A model generated the notes under the pieces. That model was given only the letters and a program-made list of their open reading frames with translations. It had not been told where the DNA came from and ran no database searches. Below, piece after piece: positions 1 through 11,989 of a stretch of 64,000 nucleotides of DNA. A program made the translations under genes and the position numbers. Every line of letters starts with the position of its first letter. Position 1 is the stretch's first letter. The DNA lies in the NCBI RefSeq assembly GCF_037975245.1, contig NC_092561.1, positions 2,454,501 to 2,518,500 on the forward strand. The letters run 5' to 3'. The stretch comes from Apostichopus japonicus (taxonomy: Eukaryota > Echinodermata > Holothuroidea > Aspidochirotida > Stichopodidae).

Positions 1-65
1 CACTCTTGTCCCTGACAAGCACCCAACATCACCGAGACAAACACTGTTATCAGCAGAAGACCCAT
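1..65 (-). CDS. C-type lectin, first exon, cut by window edge (tandem paralogue)
   Basis: Partial first coding exon of a second secreted C-type lectin. The start codon is the complement of 63-65. The translation begins MGLLLITVFVSVMLGACQGQ, identical to the signal peptide of the complete lectin at 2463-4626; the residue after that is Glu instead of Gln. The rest of the gene lies left of the window. The upstream DNA (66-185) is nearly identical to that of the complete gene, including a TATA box, so this is a recent tandem duplicate transcribed in the same direction. Function is inferred from its sister: a secreted carbohydrate-binding protein. Confidence 0.8.
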   Translation of the reverse strand, partial: MGLLLITVFVSVMLGACQGQE

Positions 66-114
66 CTTGACTTAGATTCGATTTCTGTGTCCCATCTACG
101 TTTGGAACATCCTA

Positions 115-121
115 ATTTATA
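115..121 (-). promoter_or_regulatory. TATA box of the edge-truncated lectin
   Basis: The minus strand reads TATAAAT about 50 bp upstream of the lectin start codon. It sits at the same place as in the sister gene (4676-4682). This spacing implies a short 5' leader of roughly 20-25 nt. Function is inferred from position and from conservation between the duplicates. Confidence 0.5.
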
Positions 122-130
122 CCTTTTTGA

Positions 131-551
131 TACCAGCAATTTTTAATTCAACTGATCGCTTAAATGCGTGAGACTTTTCGCATATATATAAATGTTTATG
201 TATATATTTATATATATATATATATGTAAATATATATATATATATATTTATTTATATATATATGCGAAAAGTCTCACGCATTTAAGCGATCAGTTGAATT
301 AAAAATTGCTGGTATATATAATATATATAATTATATATATATAATTATATAAATATATAATTATATATATATAATTATATATGTATCTTTATATATATAT
401 TTTTTTTTCAAACGGTCAGTTTTATTAGAAATATGCTGGTATAAAAAAAATATATATATATATATCTATATATTTTTAATACCAGTTTTTAATTTTTTTA
501 ACACCATTTTTAATAAAACTGATCGTTTGAATGCGTTAGACTTTTCGCATA
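131..551. repeat. Promoter-upstream module amplified as alternating inverted repeats
   Basis: A module of about 54 bp occurs at 131-184, in reverse complement at 261-314 (the two arms look identical), as a decayed reverse copy at about 410-442, and forward again at about 502-551. TA-rich microsatellites separate the copies. The sister lectin has one copy only, at about 4691-4744. The 131-314 pair can form a 54-bp hairpin. Confidence 0.85.
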
Positions 552-564
552 TATATATATTTAT

Positions 565-690
565 AGATTTGATATTACAAAGTTCTCATTTGCTTCTACC
601 ATTATGATTGCTATAAAATATTTCCGCATAGATCAATTTGATTCTGAAGGATATGCAGGTCAGAAGATGAAGGACCTTTCTCCATATTGG
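565..690. repeat. Segmental duplication flank (pairs with 5075-5190)
   Basis: This stretch closely resembles about 5075-5190, including the shared string TTCCGCATAGAT and the following GATTCTGAAGGA. Together with the match of 1-186 to 4559-4745 it marks the distal part of the lectin tandem duplication, with extra repeat DNA inserted in this copy. Confidence 0.8.
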
Positions 691-1010
691 AAAAGTTTGC
701 TCTAGGGCATACCATGGACTCTATAATATTCGTCAGATCATAAAATTCCTGGATAAGGACTGTACTAAAACTCTTGTTAATGCTTTATTAATAAGTCATA
801 TTGACTAATGTAGTGTACTCATGATTGGTTAACCTGATTATAAGCTTCGAAGAGTTCATCAAATGGTACTTAAAGGAGCGGCTCGGTTGATTTATGCTCT
901 TCCTGAATTTTGTCACATTACTTTTACTTTACAATCTCTTCATTTGCTACCTGTACAGCAACACATTGCATTTAAACTAATCTTTCAAGTATTTAAAATG
1001 TTTAAAAGGG
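690..1010 (+). pseudogene. CR1-like LINE fragment (C-terminal part of reverse transcriptase ORF)
   Basis: Reading across frameshifts and stops gives peptides such as NIRQIIKFLDKDCTKTLVNA, RRVHQMVLKGAARLIYALP, HITFTLQSLHLLPVQQHIAF and KLIFQVFKMF. These follow the order of the conserved C-terminal part of CR1-clade reverse transcriptases (RNI..I..FL....TKTLV.A, then VQN.AARL, then HITP.L..LHWLPV..RI.FK). Internal stops show it is dead. The 5' part of the element is missing. Confidence 0.75.
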
Positions 1011-1019
1011 TTTGCACCT

Positions 1020-2462
1020 ATTGGGGTGGTGGGGGCTTTGGCATGGTACCCCTGACAAATACCCGGGGGCCGCCACCCCCCCCCCCCGCTCAGTACGTCA
1101 CTGAGAATGAGAAATTAAAAAATCTGTGTTATAACGAATGTGATTGAGTAATCATTATTTTGAGCCATCAAAGGGACATAGAAAAACAAGTAAAATTTTG
1201 TATCACTTATGTAAAATACAAATACGTTGCTTCTTATCTCCCCTTCTTTAATCTCTACCGCTTCTCCCCTCGACTTCTTCTTCTTCATCATCTTCTTCTT
1301 ATACCCCCACCCCCCCCTTAGTATTAACTTGCAGCTATACACAAGGGTTCATACATAGGATGTGAAATACAAGAACAATTGTTACTTGGTAGCAGATCAG
1401 CTTCATTTTCTATTCTTTTCCATTCTCTCTTTTCTTACTGTTCTTTCTTTTCTTTCCTCTTCATTTTTACATATTTATTTTCCTTTTGTTTACTATGCTG
1501 GATCTGTTGCTGTTAATGTTGTAAAAGTGAGATGCCTGTACAAACATCTCACTACGTCTGCTATCATTTTGGGTTTGGTTCGTTACTTGTTCCAATTTTA
1601 ATCACACAAGTGAAAATAAACTTATAATATGCTCATGGATCAGGCGTGTGCTCTTGTGTGAAGTTGGAAGATGTCCCCATACCCCCCCCCCCCCATCACC
1701 CCCTGCAATCCACATTAATGCCATGACAAGGTTACACAATCTACATAGACATGTCAATATTAATAATCAATGGTCAACTATGCACATTATAGAACTGTAC
1801 AGTGAGATTTGGATTCACGTGACTCTTTGCTACAACCAAATTTCATTGCTGGCTCTCGGAGAAAACTTGTGAGAGACTAGACGAATGGAAGCGTCGGGGA
1901 GGAGATGAATGGAGCTGAGGTGGAAGATGGGAAGGACGGGAGAGAGGGTTGAGGGAGGGTAAACGGAGGAGGAGACCGGTTAAGAGACTGAAGGGGGAAG
2001 GGGGGGGGGATTGGATAAGACTACAGCTGCTATTATCAACGCCTCCCTTATGCCACCTCTCCCCCAACTCGAGACTCCATCTCTCTTGGTATGAAATTGA
2101 TTGAAGACTGAGGTTTTTTAATAAGAAAGTTAGGACTTATTTCATTTAAACTATGAATAGCAACACAGAGCGAAACAAAAGACAGAATCATTCAGAGGGT
2201 AGATTGTTTTAATCAAGCTTTAAACAGGAAGTATTCCCAACACCTTTAGTGGTAGCGGCACCAATTAATTAGAAAGGGACATTCAATGATGTCACACTGG
2301 TGTGTGATACCTGTCAAATTAGCAATGCAAGAATTGCACGTCAAGCGTTGCACCCTAGCAAAATGAAACATGAAATATTGAAGATGCACATTGAGTAAGC
2401 CTACAACGTCTGTATGACGTCACAATAGACACTGTGTGACGTCACTATTTATGCCACACAGC
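1020..2462. other. Intergenic, C/G homopolymers and GA-rich tracts
   Basis: No gene seen. It contains poly-C runs near 1070-1090, 1305-1318 and 1682-1694, a purine-rich stretch about 1880-2010, and plain AT-rich DNA. The short open frames here are low-complexity or lack splice and start context. Confidence 0.5.
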
Positions 2463-4626
2463 TTACAAACTATATTTACATATGTAAGGTTTTTTAAGGG
2501 TACAGGGCTGGTCATCCCACTTGCCGATATCTTCGTTATTGTAGCCTTCCCACATTACTCCACAGTACTGTACACCCGAGCCATCGTTTGGCTGACGATT
2601 ATCCCAGTTATTATACGTGATTGGTGACCCATCACTCCACTCAAAGCTTAGGGTAAGGTCGATTTCTGAAAAGCCAATCCAGTAATGCTGAAAAATTAAA
2701 GAGAAAGAAAAAATAGCGATTACATCAGTAACTTTCAATAACTTCTGTAACCATGACAACATACTAAATATTGTTCAACATTCCCAAGAAAGATTTCAGC
2801 AACCTCTAAGAAAGTTTTTACCATATCAAGAAAGTGTTGCACATCTTGAATTGATTTTGAATCTCTGTTTGCATGGTACCCTTAAAGGTAGTCAGTGTTG
2901 TTTTTGATATATGCTAGAAAGTCCGATAATGGTCGCCAAGGCTCATATTGCAACAAGCTAACAACATGTATATACCGCCACCAACCGACCTACTAAAACA
3001 CCTGATCGCATATTCAAATAATTCTCAATGGCCGAGAACACGTCTACCGAACAAAAACCCTCAAGAAAGCACGTTCGAAAATGTCAAGCAAGCTTAGCGT
3101 GCTAGATAATCGTTTGGACCAATACTGGTATCCGCGGCAACAACATCTTGATTTTTTTTTGAAAGCAAAAAAGGTGTTGGAGGCCTAATTTTTCGATCCA
3201 AGCGAAAACAGACTACGGAAATATTTAAAAGAGGGGAATGGACATACAGCGCTTGATCAACATCTCAGACAGGGCGGGGGGGGGGGGGGAGTGTGACGGG
3301 GTGTGCAATGGACAAAGATACGAGGAAGACTAAAATCAAGCTTGTCCTATTCTGTATTTTTGTCTTCAAAATAACATTTTGAGTTTGGTCGAGTAATTTT
3401 TTGTTTGTATTTCGACTTAAAAAAAGAATGGCTTTAAACAAGATAACAATAGTAATTATCAGCGGTTTTGTTTCAACAAATTGAAGCTAGTAAAAGAGTC
3501 ATTAATGAATTTGATTCGATATTCTCCATTTAGTCACTGTTCATGTTTGTCCTGTATGTATGTATAGCTATTAGGCTAGTCCGGTACTTTTTCTCCACTA
3601 TTTAAAATGAAATTCGCTTAAACGAAGAAAAATTTCAAATTGATGAAAAGACAACTCAATCAGTTTTGCAATGAAAAGTGCTGAATCCCAACCATAACCA
3701 CGAGAATTATTCCATATTTTGTTTGGCGCTATATAAAAATTATGTATTATGATTTTACCCCAGTATTCACACAGTCAAGACCACTATCGATTCCAAAATA
3801 AATAATTCCTTGCTTCAGATCTATTTCCATTGAATATATTTTTCTTAAATCTGTTACCGGTATATTTTGAAATACTCCCTCTGACCCCTTCGCCCTCCAC
3901 CACCCCACCCGTCGCTACTCTCCTTCTGACTGTAAACTCCCCCTTCGTTCTGACTTACCTGTCCCCCAGAAGGATCCCTTGAGGTTCTCCAGTAATCCAA
4001 AAGAAAGCTGTTTTCTTCATCAGAGACGATCGAGACCAGATTACTATTACACGGCCAGCCGCAATCTTGGCTTGCCTCAACTTGACAAAATTCCTGCGCA
4101 TCATGCCAGTTGAGTCTCTCTGGTCCATTGTACCACCTGGTCAAGATAATCATTAAAACGAACGATTATCAATTATAATAAAACAATTTCCTTCTCGCTT
4201 GCCAAGAAATGGAATGTTTATATAGTTGTCGATTTAAACGTGATTTAAAAAGAGTTTTCCTATCCTTTCCGTTAACAACGATACCTTTCTCAGAAATAGA
4301 GAAAATATTCTTTAATATAGATATAATCCCTGATATTTTGATTTGCATCATTCTGTAGGATAGCGATATATATTTTCCATAATTATCTTAAGTATGATTA
4401 AGTATATTTCATTATTTCAAATGACTTCAAATGATGGACAAGATTCAGGAATTGAAAAATATCGCAAAATATAAGAAAATATTAGAAAATAAGAAAACCA
4501 GATAAGAAAATATGATTATTACCTGTAGCAGTTACCGAGAGCGAAAGTCCATGCACGGGGACACTGTTGTCCCTGACAAGCACCCAACATCACCGAGACA
4601 AACACTGTTATCAGCAGAAGACCCAT
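2463..4626 (-). CDS. Secreted single-domain C-type lectin (three exons, 168 aa)
   Basis: Coding exons are complement(4523-4626), complement(3959-4136) and complement(2463-2687), together 507 nt. Every junction has GT donors and AG acceptors, and the phases fit (2, then 0). Residues 1-19 are a signal peptide (MGLLLITVFVSVMLGACQG). The rest is one C-type lectin domain: C22 and C33 near the start, the paired motif C52/C164, the WIGF core at 97-100, a Ca2+/sugar-site loop NNWDNRQPND at 120-129, C136, and the second Ca2+ motif KWDDQPC at 150-156. QPN is intermediate between the mannose-type EPN and galactose-type QPD motifs, so specificity cannot be assigned. An extra C60/C64 pair suggests one more disulfide. 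Such lectins act in echinoderm coelomic fluid in agglutination and immunity (family knowledge). A truncated tandem copy lies at 1-65. Confidence 0.9.
2763..3950. other. Lectin intron 2 sequence
   Basis: This is most of the intron between lectin exons 2 and 3 (intron spans 2688-3958). AT-rich, with a poly-G run at about 3276-3290. No other gene or clear repeat seen. Confidence 0.5.
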
Positions 4627-4675
4627 CTTGACTTAGATTCGATTTCTGTGTCCCATCTACGTTTGGAAGATCCTC

Positions 4676-4682
4676 ATTTATA
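4676..4682 (-). promoter_or_regulatory. TATA box of the complete lectin gene
   Basis: The minus strand reads GGTATAAATGAGG about 50 bp before the start codon at 4626. The block from here to the start codon is almost unchanged between the two tandem lectins, in keeping with a core promoter. Confidence 0.55.
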
Positions 4683-4948
4683 CCTTTTTGATACCAGCAA
4701 TTTTTAATAAAACTGATCGTTTGAATGCGTTAGACTTTTCGCATAACTGCACACAGAACGAACATCTCGATTAAGGAACAAATAAAACCCTCACCTCCAC
4801 TGGAAGTACAGATCCTGAGGCAGCAATTTTTTTTTTGAGGTGATATCACGCGAGCGGACGGAAAAATAAATCATGTTGGAATGGGTGAATAAGATATGAC
4901 TCATAATTGACAAATAAAAAGTAAGTTTTAGAAAGTTTTAGGATTTTC

Positions 4949-4949
<1 letters not shown>

Positions 4950-5000
<51 letters not shown>
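4950..5000. repeat. TA dinucleotide microsatellite
   Basis: About 50 bp of uninterrupted TA repeats between the lectin upstream block and the duplicated flank at 5075. Confidence 0.95.
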
Positions 5001-5004
<4 letters not shown>

Positions 5005-5199
5005 TCATCATGCAACTAAGCTACTGGCCGGCTGAAAATAATGTGAAAGGTTAGATGGAAACACGAGAGAAGTAAAGATTTGATATTACATAGTTCTTGC
5101 TTCTACCATTATGATGGCTATAAAAAATATTTCCGCATAGATGAATTTGATTCTGAAGGACATGCAGGTCACAAGAGGAAGGACGTTTTTCTCTTTTCG

Positions 5200-6560
5200 T
5201 CATTATAGTTTAATGTTAAGGAAGAAGGAAAAAATCTGTTCTAAACAGGGTCAGTTTGTGAACCGGACTGGGGTGGGAAGAGAGGGGACACAGAGTGTAT
5301 ATGTTCTATAACCTCATTGATTATAGACACCCTATAGATATACCTCCGCCACTGCTACTATACATACAGTTAGCACTAGCTAACCATCAGCCTAATGCTT
5401 TTTTACAATCAATCAATTAATTAAATCAATTAATGACATTTATAATGCGCATATATCATAAAAAGAAGCTGACACAGATGAGTATCACGGTGGCGATTCA
5501 TAAATGTCTCACATTGATTGTTTTGTTTTTTATATACATTTCTGGCAATCAATTCCATATATTGTTTTTGTCACTAAAAGAAACACCTTGAGTAGGATTG
5601 GTCTCCGTAAGGCTAGGCTAGAAAGCGATTAATAACCTCGTTCGACTTTTTCACTAATTTAAGAGCAACGTCTATATCTCTTGTCCGAACTCTCCCTACC
5701 CCCCTCACCCCACCCCACTCCCATCTCATGTTTCCTGATATTCGAACCAAACAAAAAGGCCTAAATGGAATCTTTCTAGCAAAACATATTTGCTTTGGAG
5801 GTGTAAACTTCTAGAACATGAGCTCTAAGCCTAAAGAATGCATAGATGCAAACAATGCTGAGTACTACACACCATGTCTTGCAATCAGGGATCTTAGTTT
5901 GCCAAGCATTTCTTCTAAACTTAATGATCACCTTAGTGTCACGATACCCCCCCCCCCCACCTCTCCCAGCAGTTTCTTATAAACCTCTAATAAACTCCTT
6001 TTCATACTAAAAGCTTTATCCAACAATATGTCTGTTAAACAATTGATTGGTATCTAATGATGTGAGTATGCACATTAACTTCTTCAAGGCTCATATCAGG
6101 GTACCCGTCACTTGACGAAAAAACCTATTCACTTGAATCAAACTTTGCACGCAACTTGAAAGCACATTCATATAACAATGACCCCCATGTACTTTTTTCT
6201 TCTTCTCTTGCATGTGCACAAAAAGTAAAATTATGGTGGTATCATGAAAGAAAAAACATTCTTAACGAAAGACAATAAATAAGAGTAGGCAAGACAAAAT
6301 ATTTATAATACATGGTGCAATTGAAGAAAATTATACCAAGGAAGCCAGTATTTTACCCACTCTGCACCTTTCATATACTACTAATTAAAATATTCTTTTT
6401 TTACCCCGAAATATTCTTTCAAATACAATAGTAATTTATATTGCCTTGGGATTATCTTTTGTAACTTGCAATTGAAGATGTAACTTTTAATTCATGAGCG
6501 AAACTTTGCACCAAATAACACTATGGAGATATCTTTAACTATTATATTCACACCTGCATT
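5200..6560. other. Intergenic region without recognised genes
   Basis: AT-rich DNA with C-rich tracts at about 5696-5722 and 5947-5960. No coding signal, tRNA-like sequence or clear transposon end seen. Confidence 0.5.
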
Positions 6561-6585
6561 ATTAAGTAAAAATTTGTAAATTATT

Positions 6586-8062
6586 TCAAATCTTAGCCGA
6601 GTGAGCACAATCATAAAATAAATGTTCAATGGTTTCAGTATATTCTTGACAAAAATCACATTTATCAGAAGTGATAACTTTTATTAAATGCAAATACTTG
6701 TTAGTTGGAATAATCCTTTGCAACAGTCTATATTGAAACCATGTAAGTTTAACGTCACTCGAACACCGAAAAGGGACAAAACAATAAAAAGACCAACCCT
6801 TTTTACTGATATCAATAGTCTGGCACCACTTAATATACGATTTGTGCTCATAACCTGAAAACTCCAGCAATCTATTGTAAACTGCTTTAGAACAAAAAGA
6901 ACCACTTGCATGTAGAGTATTTATATAACTATTATTAGGAAAAATAACCCTTAAAATTGTATCATTGGATAAACCCTTCCATTTTTCCTGAATAGAGCTG
7001 ATAATACCATGATACTCCCAAAAATTGGTTGATATGTTAAACTCTTGAGTAAAATTATCAAAAGTATAAAAAGTACCATTACTAATCAAATCGCCAATGA
7101 AACGTATACCCTTGTCATACCAACGCTTGTAATATACTGGGCTATTGCCAACTTTAAATAAACTGCTATTCCAAATTGGCAATGTTAATATACGACCAAA
7201 CGTAGAGATCTTAAGAGCAATACAATGTTTACAAAAATCTGCCATTTTCAATCCCCCATCGGGATATATCCTTGTCTTCGACTTATACGGTCTGGTTTAT
7301 TTTTCCACACAAAACGGAAACACATGGAATGTACTCTTTCAAATTACTCTGTACTGGGTAATGGGAGCGTCATATAATAGTAATTAAAACAAGGCAATAA
7401 TAAAGATTTAACAATGGTATTATGGTAATGCGACCCAGCACTGTAAGATTACCTTTCTCCCACATCTTTAAAATATTAAACACTTTAGTCAGTGCTTTAT
7501 CATAGTTTTTATTAATCATACTACCTAGATTAGTATTAAACACAATCCCCAATAGTTTAAAATCATCACCATATGTATTCCAACAGATATTATATTTTTT
7601 ATTGAAAGGAAACGAAGACCCTTTCAAACTCCCCAATCCAACAAGAAGAGACTTGCTAGGCTTTATTTTTAGCCCAGACAAAGAACCAAAATAATCGAGC
7701 TGTTTCATAATACTATTAAAAGATATTTCATCCCCGTTCATGAAAAAGGTTGTATCATCAACAAACTAAACTAATTTATAACAGCTTCCTCCAATATCAA
7801 TACCCTGGATAGAATTATCATTATTAATAAGAATGCTCAATAATTCTATAATAATAATAATAATAATAATAAAGAGATATGGAGACAAAGGGTCTCCTTG
7901 TCTGCAACCACGATCGATAGAAATGTTTTCAGATAAAAAGCCATTTACAAGAACAGAGGAATACATATCACTATAAAAAAGTATCAAACCACTGGGTAAT
8001 GGAAGGACCGAACTTAAAAAGGCGGAGTACATTTCTAATGAACCTAATCGAAATACTATCAA
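6586..8062 (-). pseudogene. Non-LTR retrotransposon (LINE) reverse transcriptase, decayed
   Basis: Read on the minus strand. The segment from 8062 carries the reverse transcriptase motif GCRQGDPLSPYLF. After one in-frame stop comes the catalytic-box variant FVDDTTFF (about 7740-7765), then GLKIKPSKS and FKLLGIVF (7560-7680). About 7380 down to 6590 gives a thumb and C-terminal region with FRFVWKNKP, PDGGLKMADF and a cysteine/histidine tail CDFCQEYTETIEHLFYDC. The order matches a typical LINE ORF2 C-terminal half. A stop between KLV and FVDD, a break near 7260-7400, and an ATT expansion that makes a run of isoleucines (7848-7873) show it is inactive. The endonuclease half is absent. L1/Tx1-like is my best guess at clade. 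Confidence 0.85.
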
Positions 8063-8350
8063 AAGCCTGGAAGTGGTATGCTACGATTACGAAGTCTCAT
8101 TGCAGAAAATATATCACTTTCTTTTACATATAGCGCCCTCGTTTTAGGGTGAGCGAAGCAGGCATGCAATTCAGTTAGCGTTACTGCGTGATAGTTCTGA
8201 AGGGGGAATTCCCTGGTCATGCCAGCAAGTTGGTGTTAGCAGTTCTTTAATCCTGCTCAGTGCATCGGCAGAAAGCAGTGTATTTAACTGTCTTCCCAAT
8301 GCAAAAATATTCATAGTTACGATATTTGTTCAAAATGTCAGAAATGTTTA

Positions 8351-8620
8351 CGCTCTTCAGGTACAGAGTACTATCCGCTGCGCCACGGCAGCTGTTGATA
8401 TATAATGCTCGTTTCTAATATTGAAAGTTCCTAATGGAAGTAAGAGACCGTATAAGAGAGCGGCAAAAGAAAACTGCCGTAACCGGGATCGAACCCAGGA
8501 GCCAAAATGCGTCTCGCTCTTCAGGTACAGAGCACCAACCGCTGCGCCACGGCAGCTGTTGATATATAATGCTCGTTTCTAATATTGAAAGTTCCTAATG
8601 GAAGCAAGAGACCGTATTAG
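8351..8620 (-). mobile_element. tRNA-derived SINE, two head-to-tail copies
   Basis: The unit starting at 8351 recurs at 8515 (offset 164 bp) with few differences. The second copy has a full tRNA-like head, complement(8474-8555): the minus strand starts GCCGTGGCGCAGCGG (A-box-like), has the B-box GGTTCGATCCC, and ends TACGGCAG so that it can pair with GCCGT. The first copy keeps only the A-box half. Downstream of both heads the same AT-rich body follows. The stretched anticodon arm suggests a SINE head and not a working tRNA gene. Confidence 0.75.
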
Positions 8621-8654
8621 AAACCCAGGAGCCAAAATACGTTGAATTCAAGAC

Positions 8655-10160
8655 AGAATCGCGGTCACCAAGTACTCTCGGCAGTTTAACAAAATGTTTT
8701 TCTGTTGCTTATAATAATCTCTTCTCTTGTTAGCCAAACTCATCCACAAAAAGAATGGGGGAAAGGGAGGGGGAATGTACTATAACCGAAAGTTGCTAGA
8801 TATGTTAAAATGGTCACACGGTTTACAAAATGTTTGAATTACACTTTTAGTATTTTTCCTTCCTTTTTGTTTTTCTAAATTGATTTCCGACTTTGAGAGA
8901 ATCTTGTGTAAGATTCTAATGTGGTGATAGTGACTGAAGTTGAGAAGATTATGTTTGCATGTATAACACCTTGCAGTCATTTTCATACCGTATCATGAGC
9001 GGAACATATGATATTTACAACTTCTTCTTGCAAAATCTGCAGTGATTTGCAATCGTGTCTTGTTCAACGCATGAAACGCTTAAATTTTTCCTGTTGACTT
9101 TCGTTATTACTTCTGCAGTCCGTACCATGGCCGGGGCAAAAGGGTTCACCCCTATCCATGTGCAAACAACTCCCACAACCCCCACACCCCCCACCGTCCA
9201 CCCCACCCACCCACCCCACCCCATGTGTACCACAAACCACTATGTGTGTAAATCGTTCACAAGGTACAGGACACGCATAGTGTGCCCCCTTTTATATTGT
9301 TGGTGTCCCACCTTGAATTGCTGGTGCCCACCCCTACAACGCAGAAGTCATTGCTACGGGCCTGAGTTTCTAGAGAGTCCTTGCGTTAGTCTATATAGTT
9401 CAGTCGCTTTGATTGATCAATGTCTGTAATTTATCTGCGAAGTTCCTCCTGACAGCTGTTGGAAACAATTCTAATTTATCTTTCGCTCTAAACGTCTGTG
9501 TATTATGCCGATTCTTTCGAAGGATATACGGGAATTTTGTTGCCTCGCCGCTAACAACAAAAATATACCTGCAAATCTCATTGGTCCCCGTCACAACAAA
9601 AGTGATCTCAACTTTAATTTCTGCATTCTCTTTGGTGGTTGGATTTTGAAAAGGACTTTTAACGTCGCATGGGTTTCAATCATTGCAAATCCTATACCAC
9701 ATTATATTACATGTTAATCCGGTTTGTTAAGTAGCTCGTAGACGGTATTATTGGCCCACTATAAACTCACCATACATTGCCATTAATATACAGTAACGGT
9801 AACTAAATCAATCTTCCACAAAAATATTGCAATTGGACAATAATCACGTGCATACAGTGCGGCGGTACATGCTGTGTGCTTTCGTATATATCGCTCGTGT
9901 CTGTGTTGAAATTCGCAGTCTTAATTTTAATTTCATGCAAGCAGAAAGTAAGAGTCACTAATATTATACTATTTTGGATATTATTCAATGTCCCGCCCTT
10001 GTGCTCAAATACTCGTTGTTTGATTTGATATGCTCTGCAAATAACTGTTAGGATAGCGAATACCAAATTGGTGGAAAGAAACTGAACGTATATGTACACA
10101 TTGGAGCCTCGTTTTTCATTTATCCAGAACCGTGCGCTGTGTCGGTGAATATTTTGAGTC
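8655..10160. other. Intergenic region upstream of the transporter gene
   Basis: Contains a C-rich low-complexity stretch (9160-9225, CCCACC repeats). Nothing recognised as a gene. The transporter promoter must lie in the right part, but no TATA box or other clear core element is visible. Confidence 0.45.
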
Positions 10161-10164
10161 GGTC

Positions 10165-11929
10165 ATGGGCACTGCCACCATGAACAAAAATGCATCTAAT
10201 GCAGCCAGGGAGGACGACCAATTAATAATACAAGTAAGTCGTTACACATATAGGCACTGCAGTGGCGTAGGAGGGTACTTTTGTGTGGGGGGCTGAAGAC
10301 TGATGGCCAGCCTGGGGGAGGAATCTAAGGGAGGGGGTGCCCCCTCCCCTTTGGAATTTTTTTGCATTTCCAGGTGGCCTCAGATGCAATTTGGTGCAAT
10401 ATAGCACATTTCAACACCCACTCCATTTTGTAAATAATTTTGCATTTCACCTGGCCTTAGATGCAATTTGGTGCTCCAAATGAGATTTGTTTCTCATTTG
10501 GAAATGAAAAAGGGGTTTTCTGACTTGCGAAGCGGGCTGGCGGAATGATACTTCCGCCCCCATATTTTTCACTGGGGGGGGGGGCTGGCGCCCCCAGCCC
10601 CCCGGTTCCTACGCCCTTGTATAGGCACATTAATGTATACATGGTGCGACATGGCGCCGCAAAGACACCCTTATGCAGGTATGTTTAATATATAAGACAC
10701 CACGTTACAGGTAATGTCTTTATATAAAAACAAAAGAAGGGGGAATCATGCCATCGGTATGTCGTGATGCAAACGCACCACACTACAGGTCTATGTAATT
10801 ACGCAAGGGCAGAATATTCCAGTTATGTAATTAAAGGGCATTACTGAAAATACAGATATGTCACTAGCAACAAAACACATCATAATACAGGGTAAGTGAT
10901 AACACAGAGGACCGTAGCGCAGTTGCAACACTTACATGCATGCACCTTAAAGGGTGTGAAGACTCGCCCCAAACCGCGTGCGGCCAACTGAACATGTTAA
11001 CTTTCTGTTGCCTGCAAGTGACCTTTTGTTCTTGTCGCTACAAAATGCAGAGAGTAATGAAACGTGATACCTTGTTATCTTTAGCTGGACCTGAGATGTC
11101 CATCGCTGTATTGTTTCTACACTGTGCTGTGGGTATTGACCGCAGCTGTATGTACTAACTGTACACTAGTGTCTAATTACCGACCTTAGCAAGCTCTGTG
11201 TGTGTGTATTTTCTGGGATCGATGGTGGTGTCTAACACTTCTGTTACACCTCATTCGAAACTAGGTCAGATTACCGGCATTAGACGTTTCTTTTTGCGCG
11301 AGTCTTCACACCCTTTAAATGGTTTCATTAACAGAACACGTTTTTAATGTTGCATATAATACATATCCCTTTTTAGTTACGATTGTCTTTATTCTTCAAC
11401 GAAAGGGCACTCTAGTGATAAAGAAGGTAGAATTAAAAAAATGTAATAGGTCCCTTGTAAGGTTCATCATCACAAAACAGACATGTTTCTCCTGTACGAC
11501 CATTTATTCATTTATTCCCCAAATAATGTATTTTTCACTCTCCGGGAGGAGCTAGACTTAAAAGATGACTTCGACGAAAAAAAAACTAATTTAAAATGTT
11601 GTAGACTTTTAGAAAACACTGATAGCAGTCCAGTTTGTGTTTCTGTATCACTTTTATCAATTTATCAGTATCAAATTTCACCAATTTATAATTCAATGAA
11701 TTAACATGAACATTTGGGCAAGCTCTGCGCTGACGTCATCATCAAGTAACCCTTCAAGTAACATTCAAGAGATGCAACATAGTTGAATATCTTAAAAACC
11801 GGAACAGCTAAAGAAACGTTACCAGCTTTTAAATTGTTCTAATTCTTCTACTAAAGGCATCCATAAAGTCATTTCGATTGGGTACAAAATTTCACGTGCT
11901 ACTCGTAAGATCAATCTCGTGCCCGTGAT

Positions 11930-11989
<60 letters not shown>

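Noticed and set aside
8474-8555. Functional tRNA gene
   Set aside because: A and B boxes are present, but the anticodon arm is irregular and the unit is part of a duplicated SINE.
9055-9429. 124-codon ORF with Pro/Thr/His repeats
   Set aside because: Low-complexity C-rich tract; no domain, no splice context.
11315-11330. Promoter of a gene on the right of the TTAA element
   Set aside because: The signal is only the end of the MITE; no exon of an independent gene is present in intron 1.
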